Positions 7,463 to 14,816 of a DNA stretch of 64,000 bases are shown here, one piece after another; position 1 is the first letter of the stretch; each line of letters opens with the position of its first letter. Both the position numbers and the translations under genes were made by a program. The DNA comes from DASXYG01 sp036502625 (GTDB lineage Bacteria; Actinomycetota; Actinomycetes; Streptosporangiales; Streptosporangiaceae), in the NCBI GenBank assembly GCA_036502625.1, contig DASXYG010000080.1, forward strand, positions 62,001 through 126,000, read 5' to 3'. The notes beneath the pieces were generated by a model that did no database searches, was not told the origin of the DNA, and saw only the letters and a program-made list of their open reading frames with translations.

Positions 7463-8746
7463 TCAGTCGGACGGCACCGCGCGTGGCACGGTGCCGGTGC
7501 CGTCCGGGCGGGCGTCGTCGCGCGGGGCCGACGGGCCGGCCGCGCCCGTCTCGATCAGGGCGTCGACGGCGGCCGCGTCGAGTCCCGCGAGCGTACGGAG
7601 GACGGCCCCGGTGTCCGCGCCGAGGCGCGGCGGCACGATGTACTCCTCGCGGGCGTCGGAGATCTTCAGCGGGTCGCCGACCGCGTAAACGGTTCCGTCG
7701 CCCCGGTGCTGCTCGACGACCATTCCGCGTGCGCGGACGTGCGGGTCGGCCAGCGTCGCGTCGATCGTGTTGATCGGCGCGCTCGGAACGCCCTCTTCGG
7801 CCAGCCGTTCGAGGAGCTCCGCCGAGGTGAACCGGCGCGCGGCGGGCTCCAGCTCCGCGTACAGCGCGGTGATGTTGTCCCGGCGGGCGTCGTTGGTGGT
7901 GAACCGCTCGTCGGACGGCAAGTCGGGGAGGCCGAGCGCGCGGCACAGGCCGGTCCACATCCGCGGCATGTTCGCCGTGACGACGATGTCCTTGCCGTCG
8001 CCGCAGGTGAACGCCCGGTACGTGGGGATGCTCATGTGCCGGCGTCCCTGCCGTCCGGGTACGAATCCGCTGGTCAGGTAGTAGGTCGCGACGTAGCTGA
8101 GCAGCGACACCTGGGTGTCCATCATCGCGACGTCCACCCGCGAGCCGGTGCCCTCACGCGCGGCGCGCATCAGCCCGGCCAGCGTGGCGATCGCGGCGTT
8201 CATCCCGGCGCACAGGTCGCCGATCGGCAGGCCGGAGCGTACCGGCCGGCCGTCGATCTCGCCGGTGAGCGACATGCCGCCGGCGAGCGCCTGCACGATC
8301 ATGTCGAACGCGGGCCGCTCCCGGTACGGGCCGTCCTGCCCGAACCCGGTGAGCGAGCAGACCACGAGCCGGGGGTTGGCCTCCAGCAGGACGTCGGCCC
8401 CGATGCCGAGCCGCTCCATCGTGCCGGGGCGGAAGTTCTCGACGACCGCGTCGGCGGCGCGCGCGAGCCGCAGCAGGGCGTCGCGGCCGGCGTCGGTCTT
8501 GAGGTCGAGGCACACGCTTTCCTTGTTCCGGTTGACGCTGAGGTAGTACGCGCTGTCGCCGTCGACGAAGTGCGGGCCGATGAACCGTGTCGGGTCGCCG
8601 GTCGCCGGCTCGACCTTGATCACCCGCGCACCGAGGTCTCCGAGGATCTGGGTCGCGTACGGGCCGGCCAGATGCTGCGTCAGGTCGAGGACGACGGTGT
8701 CGCGCAGTGGCCCCGTACCGCCGGGCGCGGGATGTGCGTTACTCAA
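7463..8746 (-). CDS. CaiB/BaiF family (class III) CoA-transferase
   Basis: A 427-residue protein that would move CoA between acyl groups via an aspartyl-CoA intermediate. Family features run from VLDLTQHLAGPYATQILGDLGARVIKVE through the catalytic-Asp region LPIGDLCAGMNAA to the C-terminal EEGVPSAPINT. The start is TTG 8746: GGAGG (8756-8760) lies 9 bases upstream, and the start overlaps the permease stop as TTGA, so translation is coupled. It is the last gene of the operon from the MFS gene at 12225. It may activate the substrate brought in by the neighbouring transporters, or process a late intermediate. Confidence 0.88.
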   Translation of the reverse strand: MSNAHPAPGGTGPLRDTVVLDLTQHLAGPYATQILGDLGARVIKVEPATGDPTRFIGPHFVDGDSAYYLSVNRNKESVCLDLKTDAGRDALLRLARAADAVVENFRPGTMERLGIGADVLLEANPRLVVCSLTGFGQDGPYRERPAFDMIVQALAGGMSLTGEIDGRPVRSGLPIGDLCAGMNAAIATLAGLMRAAREGTGSRVDVAMMDTQVSLLSYVATYYLTSGFVPGRQGRRHMSIPTYRAFTCGDGKDIVVTANMPRMWTGLCRALGLPDLPSDERFTTNDARRDNITALYAELEPAARRFTSAELLERLAEEGVPSAPINTIDATLADPHVRARGMVVEQHRGDGTVYAVGDPLKISDAREEYIVPPRLGADTGAVLRTLAGLDAAAVDALIETGAAGPSAPRDDARPDGTGTVPRAVPSD

Positions 8747-10128
8747 GAATCCGTACCTCCGTCTCGCCGGTCCGCACGGACCCCCGTCCGTGGCCGGATC
8801 ACCTTGTCCACGAGCAGATAGAGCGCGAAGAGCAGCACCGGCCCGGTGAACAGCGGCTGCGTCACGATCTGCCGGACGATGAGCGGGAAGTGCTCGAGCG
8901 TCGGCTCCTCGATGAACAGCCCGCCGATCGACAGCAGGAACGGCGGCCCGAAGACCAGGAAGTTCAACTGGTCCCAGGTGACGCGGCTCAGCGACTCGAT
9001 CCCTGAAGCCGCGATGACGCCGAACAGCACCACGGCCGCCGCGGCGATCACGTTGCTCGGGATGCTGACGAAGATCGCGTCGAACTTGGCGACGAACCCG
9101 CCGACGAGCAGGATCAGGCCCGCCCAGAACGTCACCCACCGGCTGCCGACGCGGCTGGTGCGCACGATCGCGAGGTTGTCCGGGTAGACGGTCGTGGAGA
9201 ACGTCCCCATGATCGACCCGGCCACCGTCGCGATGGACTGGCCGAAGATGCCCCACGCCATCCGGCGCCCGGGAAGCCGCTGCCCCGCCCACTCGGCCGC
9301 CACGTTGTACAGCGCGAGCGAGTTCGTCACGCCGGTGAGCAGCAGCAGGAAGAACAGCACGACGAGCACCGGGCTCACGCTGAAGCCGAACGGGAACCAC
9401 TGCGGGAGGCTCAGCCAGGGCGCCTCCCGCACCCGGGTGAAGTCGAACGGCGTGATCAGGGCGTACGCGATCGCGCCGACGACGATGCCGCTCAGCATCG
9501 CCATGGACCGCAGCGGGCCGCGCACCAGGGCGAGGATGGCGAAGCTGACGACCATGGCGACCGCGCCGCCGATCCACGCGGCCGGGCCGAATCCCGGCCG
9601 GCCGGGCGTGCCGAGCCAGTTGGTCACGGTGACGGTGGTCAGGCTGGTCATGGCGATGAGCACGATCCCGCCGTAGAGCAGCGGGTCGCGGAACATGCGG
9701 CCGAGGTAGCCGACCACCGAGAGCCCGCGTACGGGGATCGCGAGGACCGCCCAGATCAGCGCGGCCACGAACAACGAACCGAACGCGGCCCCCGGCCCGG
9801 CCACCTTCCCGGCGGCGATCAGCCCGGCGAGCGCGGCGGCCCACGGGCCGAGCACGATCGGCATCCGCAGCCCCATCACGGCCTGCAGGACCGTACCGAG
9901 CCCGGTGACCACGAAGGTCGCGCCGTACAGGGTGGTGACCGCGCTCGGCGACAGCTTCAGCGCCGCGCCGATGATCGCGGGGAACAGGAACATGCCGACG
10001 ATGGCGAAGACGTTCTGCAGCGCCATCACCGCGGTCTGGACGCCGCCGACGCGGCCGTCGAACGGTACGTCGAGCACGGGTCTCGGCGGCGGGGCCTCGA
10101 GGTCGGTGTCCGGCTTACTTCCCGCCAT
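8743..10128 (-). CDS. NCS2 (nucleobase/ascorbate) family permease
   Basis: A 461-residue membrane protein with about 12-14 hydrophobic segments. The family call comes from the TM8-10 region: ATVAGSIMGTFSTTVYPDNLAIV, equivalent to the NAT signature, then VGSRWVTFWAGLILL, and SNVIAAAAVVLFGVIAASGIESL. The usual QN pair in the signature is replaced by DN, so the substrate may differ from uracil or xanthine. It sits between an enoyl-CoA hydratase (14-base overlap) and a CoA-transferase, so it could import a heterocyclic or small aromatic compound used in this operon; that is inference. Confidence 0.8.
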   Translation of the reverse strand: MAGSKPDTDLEAPPPRPVLDVPFDGRVGGVQTAVMALQNVFAIVGMFLFPAIIGAALKLSPSAVTTLYGATFVVTGLGTVLQAVMGLRMPIVLGPWAAALAGLIAAGKVAGPGAAFGSLFVAALIWAVLAIPVRGLSVVGYLGRMFRDPLLYGGIVLIAMTSLTTVTVTNWLGTPGRPGFGPAAWIGGAVAMVVSFAILALVRGPLRSMAMLSGIVVGAIAYALITPFDFTRVREAPWLSLPQWFPFGFSVSPVLVVLFFLLLLTGVTNSLALYNVAAEWAGQRLPGRRMAWGIFGQSIATVAGSIMGTFSTTVYPDNLAIVRTSRVGSRWVTFWAGLILLVGGFVAKFDAIFVSIPSNVIAAAAVVLFGVIAASGIESLSRVTWDQLNFLVFGPPFLLSIGGLFIEEPTLEHFPLIVRQIVTQPLFTGPVLLFALYLLVDKVIRPRTGVRADRRDGGTDS

Positions 10129-10897
10129 GGTGGACCGCCTTCCTGGCCGGAGGCCGCGCGCCGGCGGTGTCCGGCGCCGGGGGAGCGAGGCGCGCGGCGA
10201 ACGTGTCGAGGGCGTGGTCCAGGCGCCCGTCCGGGGCGACCCGGCGGTTGTCGCGCAGGTACGCCTTGCAGCGGGCGAGCAGCTCGCCCGGGGCGGCGAG
10301 CAGGGTCTGGACCAGGGCGCCGGTCGCGGCGTCGAGGGAGTCCGCGGCGACGACGCGGGACAGCAGGCCGTACCGCTCGGCCTCGTGGGCGGGCAGGATC
10401 CGGCCGGTGACGATCAGGTCGAGGGCGCGTTTGGGCCCGACGTAGTCCTCGAGGTACGACATGACGAACGCGGGCGCCGTGCCGTGGTGGATCTCGTCGA
10501 AGCCGAGCTCGGCGGTGTCCGCGGCGAGCGCGATGTCGCTCTGCACGGCGACCCCGCAGCCGAAGCCGAGCGCGCGGCCGCGTACGGACGCGACGGTGAT
10601 GCCGGGGAATCCGGTGAGCAGCCGGTTGGCGCGCACGATCAGCTCGATGTTGTCCAGCTTCGACATGCCCTGGGGGAGGACCTCCGCCTGGTCGCGGCCG
10701 ACCGAGAAGTCGGGTCCGCTCGCGGTGATCACGATGACGTCGGCGGCCGCATTGGTCGCCGCGTCGAGGGCGTCGATGAGCTGCCGCATCATCGTGCTGT
10801 GGATCCGGTTGCCCGCGTCGGGCCGGTCGAGCCGGATGCGGGCCACGCGGTCCGCGGTCTCGTAGTGGACGTACTGCTCGGTCGCGCCGGATGCCAT
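10115..10897 (-). CDS. enoyl-CoA hydratase/isomerase family protein
   Basis: A 260-residue crotonase-fold protein. Seen are the N-terminal strand DRVARIRLDRPDAGNRI, the first oxyanion-hole segment DFSVGRDQAEVL and the second, RGRALGFGCGVAVQSDIALAADTAELGFDEI. The usual AG/GG of the oxyanion loop is LGFG here. Members hydrate enoyl-CoAs or act as isomerases, dehalogenases or C-C hydrolases (as in aromatic ring cleavage). ATG 10897 was chosen as the first sensible start after the MFS gene. Its overlap with the permease ORF indicates one transcript. Confidence 0.85.
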   Translation of the reverse strand: MASGATEQYVHYETADRVARIRLDRPDAGNRIHSTMMRQLIDALDAATNAAADVIVITASGPDFSVGRDQAEVLPQGMSKLDNIELIVRANRLLTGFPGITVASVRGRALGFGCGVAVQSDIALAADTAELGFDEIHHGTAPAFVMSYLEDYVGPKRALDLIVTGRILPAHEAERYGLLSRVVAADSLDAATGALVQTLLAAPGELLARCKAYLRDNRRVAPDGRLDHALDTFAARLAPPAPDTAGARPPARKAVHHGGK

Positions 10898-10926
10898 GCG
10901 GGGGTCCTCTCCGTGCGTCTCGGTGG

Positions 10927-12225
10927 TCAGGAGTCGCGCAGCCGCCATCCGCGGGTCTCCGGGCCGATCCAGATCGTGAACAGGCCGAAGACGAACACGA
11001 GCGAGATGAGCAGGCCGGCCATCGGGAACGAGCCGAGGGTGCCGACGAGCACGCCGGTCGTCAGCGTGCCGATCCCGGTGAAGATCCGCGCGAAGTTGAA
11101 GCAGAAGCCCTGGCCGGTGGCCCGGACCTCGGTGGGGAACAGCTCGGGCAGGTAGACGGCGAACACGCCGAACCCGCCGAGCATGAACAGCCCCGCGACC
11201 GGCGCCATGATCAGCAGCGTGGTCGCCGAGTGCGTGATGGTGAACATGGCGATCGCGGTGAGCAGCGAGCCGAGGCAGAACACGAAGTACGAGCCGCGCC
11301 GCCCGATGGCCGACCCGGTGAGCCAGATCAGCGCCACGTAGCCGACGATCGCGCCCGCGTTCAGCAGCATCACGAAGTAGCTCGCGTACCGCGCCACCTG
11401 CGCCGGCGGTGCGGCGGACAGTTCCGCGATCCAGGACGGCCCGAACGTGGTGGCGGCGAACGAGCCGACCATCAGCGCCATCGCGCTGAACAGGCCGCCG
11501 AGCGTGCGCCTGCGCAGTTCCGGTTCGAAGAGCCGGCGCAGGCTGCCCAGCCTCCGGCCGGTCGTGCGCTGGGTGCGCACCCATTGCTCGGGCTCCTTGA
11601 CGAACAGCCGCAGCACGGTCACCGCGACGGCCGGCACGGCGCACCACAGCAGCACCCACCGCCAGCTCGCCGCGCCGACCGCGAGGTTGACGACCGCGGC
11701 GAAGAAGTAGCCCACGGAGAAGGCGAGCTGCATGACGATCATCAGGCGCGGCCGCAGCCGCTCGGGCAGGCTCTCGGCCAGGAGCGCGGCGCCGGCCGAC
11801 CACTCGCCGCCGATGCCGAGGCCCGCGACGGCCTGGCAGATCGCCATCTGCCACCAGTTCTGGGTGAGCGCGCTCAGGCCGGTGAACACGGCGTAGATGA
11901 CGATCGTGACGAGCATGATGCGCGCCCGGCCGAACCGGTCGGTCAGGACGCCGAACAGCGTGCCGCCGATGCCCCACGAGACCAGCTTGATCGCCACGAT
12001 CAGCCCGCCCGTGCCGGCGATCGCCGCCCGCTGGTGGGTGTGCAGCAGCTCGCTCATGCTGGGCGTGAGGATGAGGTTGAAGACGTTCAGCGCGATCGAG
12101 TCGAACATCCACGCCAGGAACGCCGAGACGAGGACCAGCCAGACGTAGCGGTTCATCCGGGTGGGCCCGGACGCGCCGGCGGCGTCCGCTCGCGCCTCGC
12201 TTGGTACGGGAACGGCCATGCTCAT
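10927..12225 (-). CDS. MFS transporter, organic-acid/aromatic-acid symporter type
   Basis: A 432-residue, 12-segment major facilitator. The loop 2-3 motif appears as FGVLTDRFGRARIMLVTI and the TM4-5 region as QAVAGLGIGGEWSAGAALLAESLPERLR, typical of the metabolite:H+ and aromatic-acid:H+ symporter groups. AGGAG (12230-12234) precedes closely spaced GTG 12228, ATG 12225 and ATG 12219; the last has the best spacing (10 bases), so the N-terminus is uncertain by two residues. It leads the operon with the enoyl-CoA hydratase, NCS2 permease and CoA-transferase, and an IclR-type box lies just before its start. Confidence 0.88.
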   Translation of the reverse strand: MSMAVPVPSEARADAAGASGPTRMNRYVWLVLVSAFLAWMFDSIALNVFNLILTPSMSELLHTHQRAAIAGTGGLIVAIKLVSWGIGGTLFGVLTDRFGRARIMLVTIVIYAVFTGLSALTQNWWQMAICQAVAGLGIGGEWSAGAALLAESLPERLRPRLMIVMQLAFSVGYFFAAVVNLAVGAASWRWVLLWCAVPAVAVTVLRLFVKEPEQWVRTQRTTGRRLGSLRRLFEPELRRRTLGGLFSAMALMVGSFAATTFGPSWIAELSAAPPAQVARYASYFVMLLNAGAIVGYVALIWLTGSAIGRRGSYFVFCLGSLLTAIAMFTITHSATTLLIMAPVAGLFMLGGFGVFAVYLPELFPTEVRATGQGFCFNFARIFTGIGTLTTGVLVGTLGSFPMAGLLISLVFVFGLFTIWIGPETRGWRLRDS

Positions 12226-12234
12226 CACACTCCT

Positions 12235-12251
12235 GTTCCTTTCGGCGGAAC
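12235..12251. promoter_or_regulatory. IclR-type box GTTCC-N7-GGAAC upstream of MFS operon
   Basis: GTTCC (12235-12239), seven bases, then GGAAC (12247-12251); the arms extend to CTGTTCC/GGAACAG (12233-12253). The same geometry occurs at 18599-18615 next to the IclR gene. It lies 10 bases before the MFS start, so a bound protein would block initiation. The rest of the 177-bp gap to the ubiX stop is unusually AT-rich for this DNA (12250-12320) and holds no ORF that I can support. Confidence 0.55.
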
Positions 12252-12402
12252 AGTTGTTTTCTTAGCTTTTACCGGACGCTATTTGTGCGCCGATGAACTG
12301 TCAAGAAGATGAAAAGAGGAATTCTCGGGAATCCGGCCGGGCCCTTTTCGAGGGCAGCGTGAATCGCGCCGCGGCGCGGCGAATTCGGTGCGGCGCGGCG
12401 GC

Positions 12403-12969
12403 TCAGAGGCCCGTCCAGCGCGCGAACAGGTCGTGCTCGATGCCGAACTGGTCGAGGATCTTCCCGGCGGTCTGCCGCAGCAGGTCCTCGATCGTCTCCG
12501 GCCGGTGGTAGAAGGCGGGCACGGGCGGCAGGATCGTGCCGCCGGCCAGCGTGACCGCCTCCATGTTGCGGATGTGGATGAGGTTCAGGGGCGTCTCACG
12601 CGTGACGAGCACCAGCCGGCGCCGCTCCTTCAGGCAGACGTCGGCGGCGCGGGTCAGCAGGTCGGCCGCGTTCCCGGTGGCGACGGCGGCCAGCGTGCGC
12701 ATCGAGCACGGCACGACGACCATGCCGCGGGTGACGAAGGAGCCGGAGGAGATCGGCGCCGCGAGGTCGCCGGGCGCGTGGACGACGTCGGCCAGCTTCT
12801 CGAACTCCTCGGCCGCGACGCCCATCTCGGCCTCGATGCTGCGCCGCGCGCCGTTGGACAGCACGAGGTGCACCTCGACGGCGCCGGTCGCGCGGAGGGC
12901 GCGCAGCACGGTGTGCCCGAGCTGCGGCGCGCTGGATCCGGACACGCCGACGATCAGCCGGTCGACCAT
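12403..12969 (-). CDS. ubiX: UbiX-type flavin prenyltransferase
   Basis: A 188-residue protein that transfers a dimethylallyl group from the prenyl phosphate to FMN, making the prenylated FMN cofactor that UbiD decarboxylases need. Motifs are the N-terminal FMN-binding RLIVGVSGSSAPQLG, the central VVPCSMRTLAAVATGNAADLLTRAADVCLKERRRLVLVTRETPL (positions ~85-130) and the C-terminal PPVPAFYHRPETIEDLL. All are full length. The matching UbiD gene is on the opposite strand at 19699. Separation of the pair by a molybdenum hydroxylase operon is unusual; see findings. Confidence 0.93.
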   Translation of the reverse strand: MVDRLIVGVSGSSAPQLGHTVLRALRATGAVEVHLVLSNGARRSIEAEMGVAAEEFEKLADVVHAPGDLAAPISSGSFVTRGMVVVPCSMRTLAAVATGNAADLLTRAADVCLKERRRLVLVTRETPLNLIHIRNMEAVTLAGGTILPPVPAFYHRPETIEDLLRQTAGKILDQFGIEHDLFARWTGL

Positions 12970-13080
12970 GTTCGGTCTCCTTGAATATCGTCGCGGACGA
13001 ATTCGTGACGGCGCGGCCCGACAATTGCGCGCGCCGGTTCACGGCCTTTTATCGCGGTCGTTTCCGCCTCCTCTGTCCGG

Positions 13081-14076
13081 TCAGCGTGACGGTCCGATCG
13101 ACAGCAGGAGCTTTCCGCTGACGCGGCGGGACTCCAGCAGCCGGTGCGCGTCGGCGGCCCGGTTCAGCGGCAGCACGTCGGCGACCGGGATGGTGAGCCG
13201 TCCGTCCGCCAGCCAGGCGAGGAGGTGCCGCGCGCCGTCGGCGAGCAGGCCGCGCCGCCGTTCGCGCAGCGTCTGGAGATGGAACCCGACGACGGTGATC
13301 CCGCGCTCGCGCAGGGTCCGCGCGGTCGGGAGCTCCTCGGGCTCGCCGGAGGCGTTGCCGAAGTGCACCAGGCGGCCGAACGGGTTGAGGCAGTGGAACG
13401 CGCCGCGGCGCACCGCGCCGCCGACCCCGTCGAGCGCCACGTCGACCGCGTGCGCGGCGGCCGCCGCGGCCATGCCCTCGGCGACGCCGGAGGCCGAGTA
13501 GTCGACGCCCGCGTCGGCGCCCCGGGCGACCGCCTCGGCCGCGCGCTCCGGCGACCCGGCCGCGCCGACGATCGTGCCGGCGCCGAGGAGGCGGGCGACC
13601 TGGATCGCCGTGGCGCCGACGCCGCCGGCCGCGGCGGTGACCAGGACGCTCTCGCCGTCCCGCAGGCGGGCGGCCGTTTTCAGCAGGTGGTACGCGGTCT
13701 GCCCGACCACCGGGTAGGACGCCGCGGCCTCGTCGCTCACCTCGTCCGGCACCGGCCAGACCAGGTCGGCGTGCGCGACGGCGACCTCCGCGTACGCGGG
13801 CGTCGCGGCGAACCCGGCGACCCGCTGGCCCGTCCGCAGCCGGGTGACGGCGGCGCCGACCGCGCGCACCTCGCCGTACAGGTCGAGGCCGAGGCCGCGC
13901 GGTGCCGGGCCGCCGGGCGCGCGGTACGTGCCGCGCCGCGCGTTGACGTCCGCGAAGTTCACCCCGGCGAGCCGCACCGCGATCTGCACGTCGCGCGGCC
14001 CCGGTTCCGGCACGGCGACGTCGGCGGTTTCGAGGACGCCCGGCCCGCCGGCCGCGACGGCCCGTACGGCCTTCAT
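13081..14076 (-). CDS. zinc-independent MDR-family NAD(P)H:quinone oxidoreductase
   Basis: A 331-residue medium-chain dehydrogenase of the quinone-oxidoreductase branch. The GroES-like part reads VRLAGVNFADVNARRGTYRAPGG, and the cofactor domain has SVLVTAAAGGVGATAIQVARLLG (AxxGGVG nucleotide motif). There are no zinc ligands in the catalytic loop, as expected of this branch. The start ATG 14076 overlaps the hydrolase stop (ATGA). It could reduce an enone or quinone formed after ring hydroxylation. It is followed by a 111-bp gap before ubiX, which contains no supported gene. Confidence 0.87.
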   Translation of the reverse strand: MKAVRAVAAGGPGVLETADVAVPEPGPRDVQIAVRLAGVNFADVNARRGTYRAPGGPAPRGLGLDLYGEVRAVGAAVTRLRTGQRVAGFAATPAYAEVAVAHADLVWPVPDEVSDEAAASYPVVGQTAYHLLKTAARLRDGESVLVTAAAGGVGATAIQVARLLGAGTIVGAAGSPERAAEAVARGADAGVDYSASGVAEGMAAAAAAHAVDVALDGVGGAVRRGAFHCLNPFGRLVHFGNASGEPEELPTARTLRERGITVVGFHLQTLRERRRGLLADGARHLLAWLADGRLTIPVADVLPLNRAADAHRLLESRRVSGKLLLSIGPSR

Positions 14077-14771
14077 GTCGCGACCAGGGCGAGGTGGCGG
14101 CGTACGGCGTCCGTGAAGCCGGCGCGGTTCTCCAGGGGCACGATGTGCGGTCCGGCGATCACCTCGAACCGGGCGCCCGGGACGCGGTCGGCGAGGTCCT
14201 TCATCGCGACGACCGGCGCCGCGAGGTCGTCCACGGCGGCGAGCACCGTGGCCGGCACCGTGACGTCCCGGAGCGCCTCCGTGAGGTCGTGGCCCGCCAT
14301 CATCTCCCAGTACGCCGCGAACACCTCGGGGTCGTCGGCGAGCAGGCGGTCGCGTGCGTACGCGACGCCGGGGTGGCCGTCCGCGGCGAGGGCCTCCGGG
14401 GTGAACCACCGGTCCAGCGTGGACGGCAGGACGCCGGCCATGCCGGTCTCGCGCGCCGCGCGCGCCCGCCCCCGCGAGGTCTCCGGGTCCGTCGCCGCGC
14501 CCCCGCACGCGAGCAGCACGGACCGCACCATGTCCGGGCGCAGCAGCGCGGCGTGCTGGGCCACCATGCTGCCGAGCGAGACGCCGACGAGGTCGGCGGG
14601 TTCGCGCAGCCCCCGCAGCGCGAACTCCACGAGCGCGGGGAAGCTCGGGCCGCCGTCGGGCGCCGGCGTGCCGCCGAACCCCGGGAGGTTCAGCGCGACG
14701 TCGTCCGGCCCGGCGATGTCGCGCCACAGCCGCGCGTCGAGGCCGATCGGGTGCAGGTAGACGGTCGGCAC
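14073..14771 (-). CDS. alpha/beta hydrolase, enol-lactonase-like
   Basis: A 232-residue alpha/beta hydrolase. The nucleophile elbow is VGVSLGSMVAQ (GxSxG), the acid is in AAVDDLAAPV and the His in AGPHIVPLENRAGF. Size and pattern are close to 3-oxoadipate enol-lactonase-like enzymes (PcaD), which hydrolyse lactones after aromatic ring cleavage. It lies between the molybdenum hydroxylase large subunit and a quinone oxidoreductase, so lactone or ester hydrolysis in a ring-degradation route is plausible. An esterase or C-C hydrolase is also possible. Confidence 0.85.
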   Translation of the reverse strand: MPTVYLHPIGLDARLWRDIAGPDDVALNLPGFGGTPAPDGGPSFPALVEFALRGLREPADLVGVSLGSMVAQHAALLRPDMVRSVLLACGGAATDPETSRGRARAARETGMAGVLPSTLDRWFTPEALAADGHPGVAYARDRLLADDPEVFAAYWEMMAGHDLTEALRDVTVPATVLAAVDDLAAPVVAMKDLADRVPGARFEVIAGPHIVPLENRAGFTDAVRRHLALVAT

Positions 14772-14816
14772 GGTTTCTCCTTCGCGGCAGTGGTCTCCGG
14801 TGTGCGGGCGTACGGG

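Noticed and set aside
12229..12402. Possible small gene or RNA in the AT-richer gap before the MFS operon
   Set aside because: There is no frame with ribosome site and sensible composition; only the inverted repeat at 12233-12253 could be supported.
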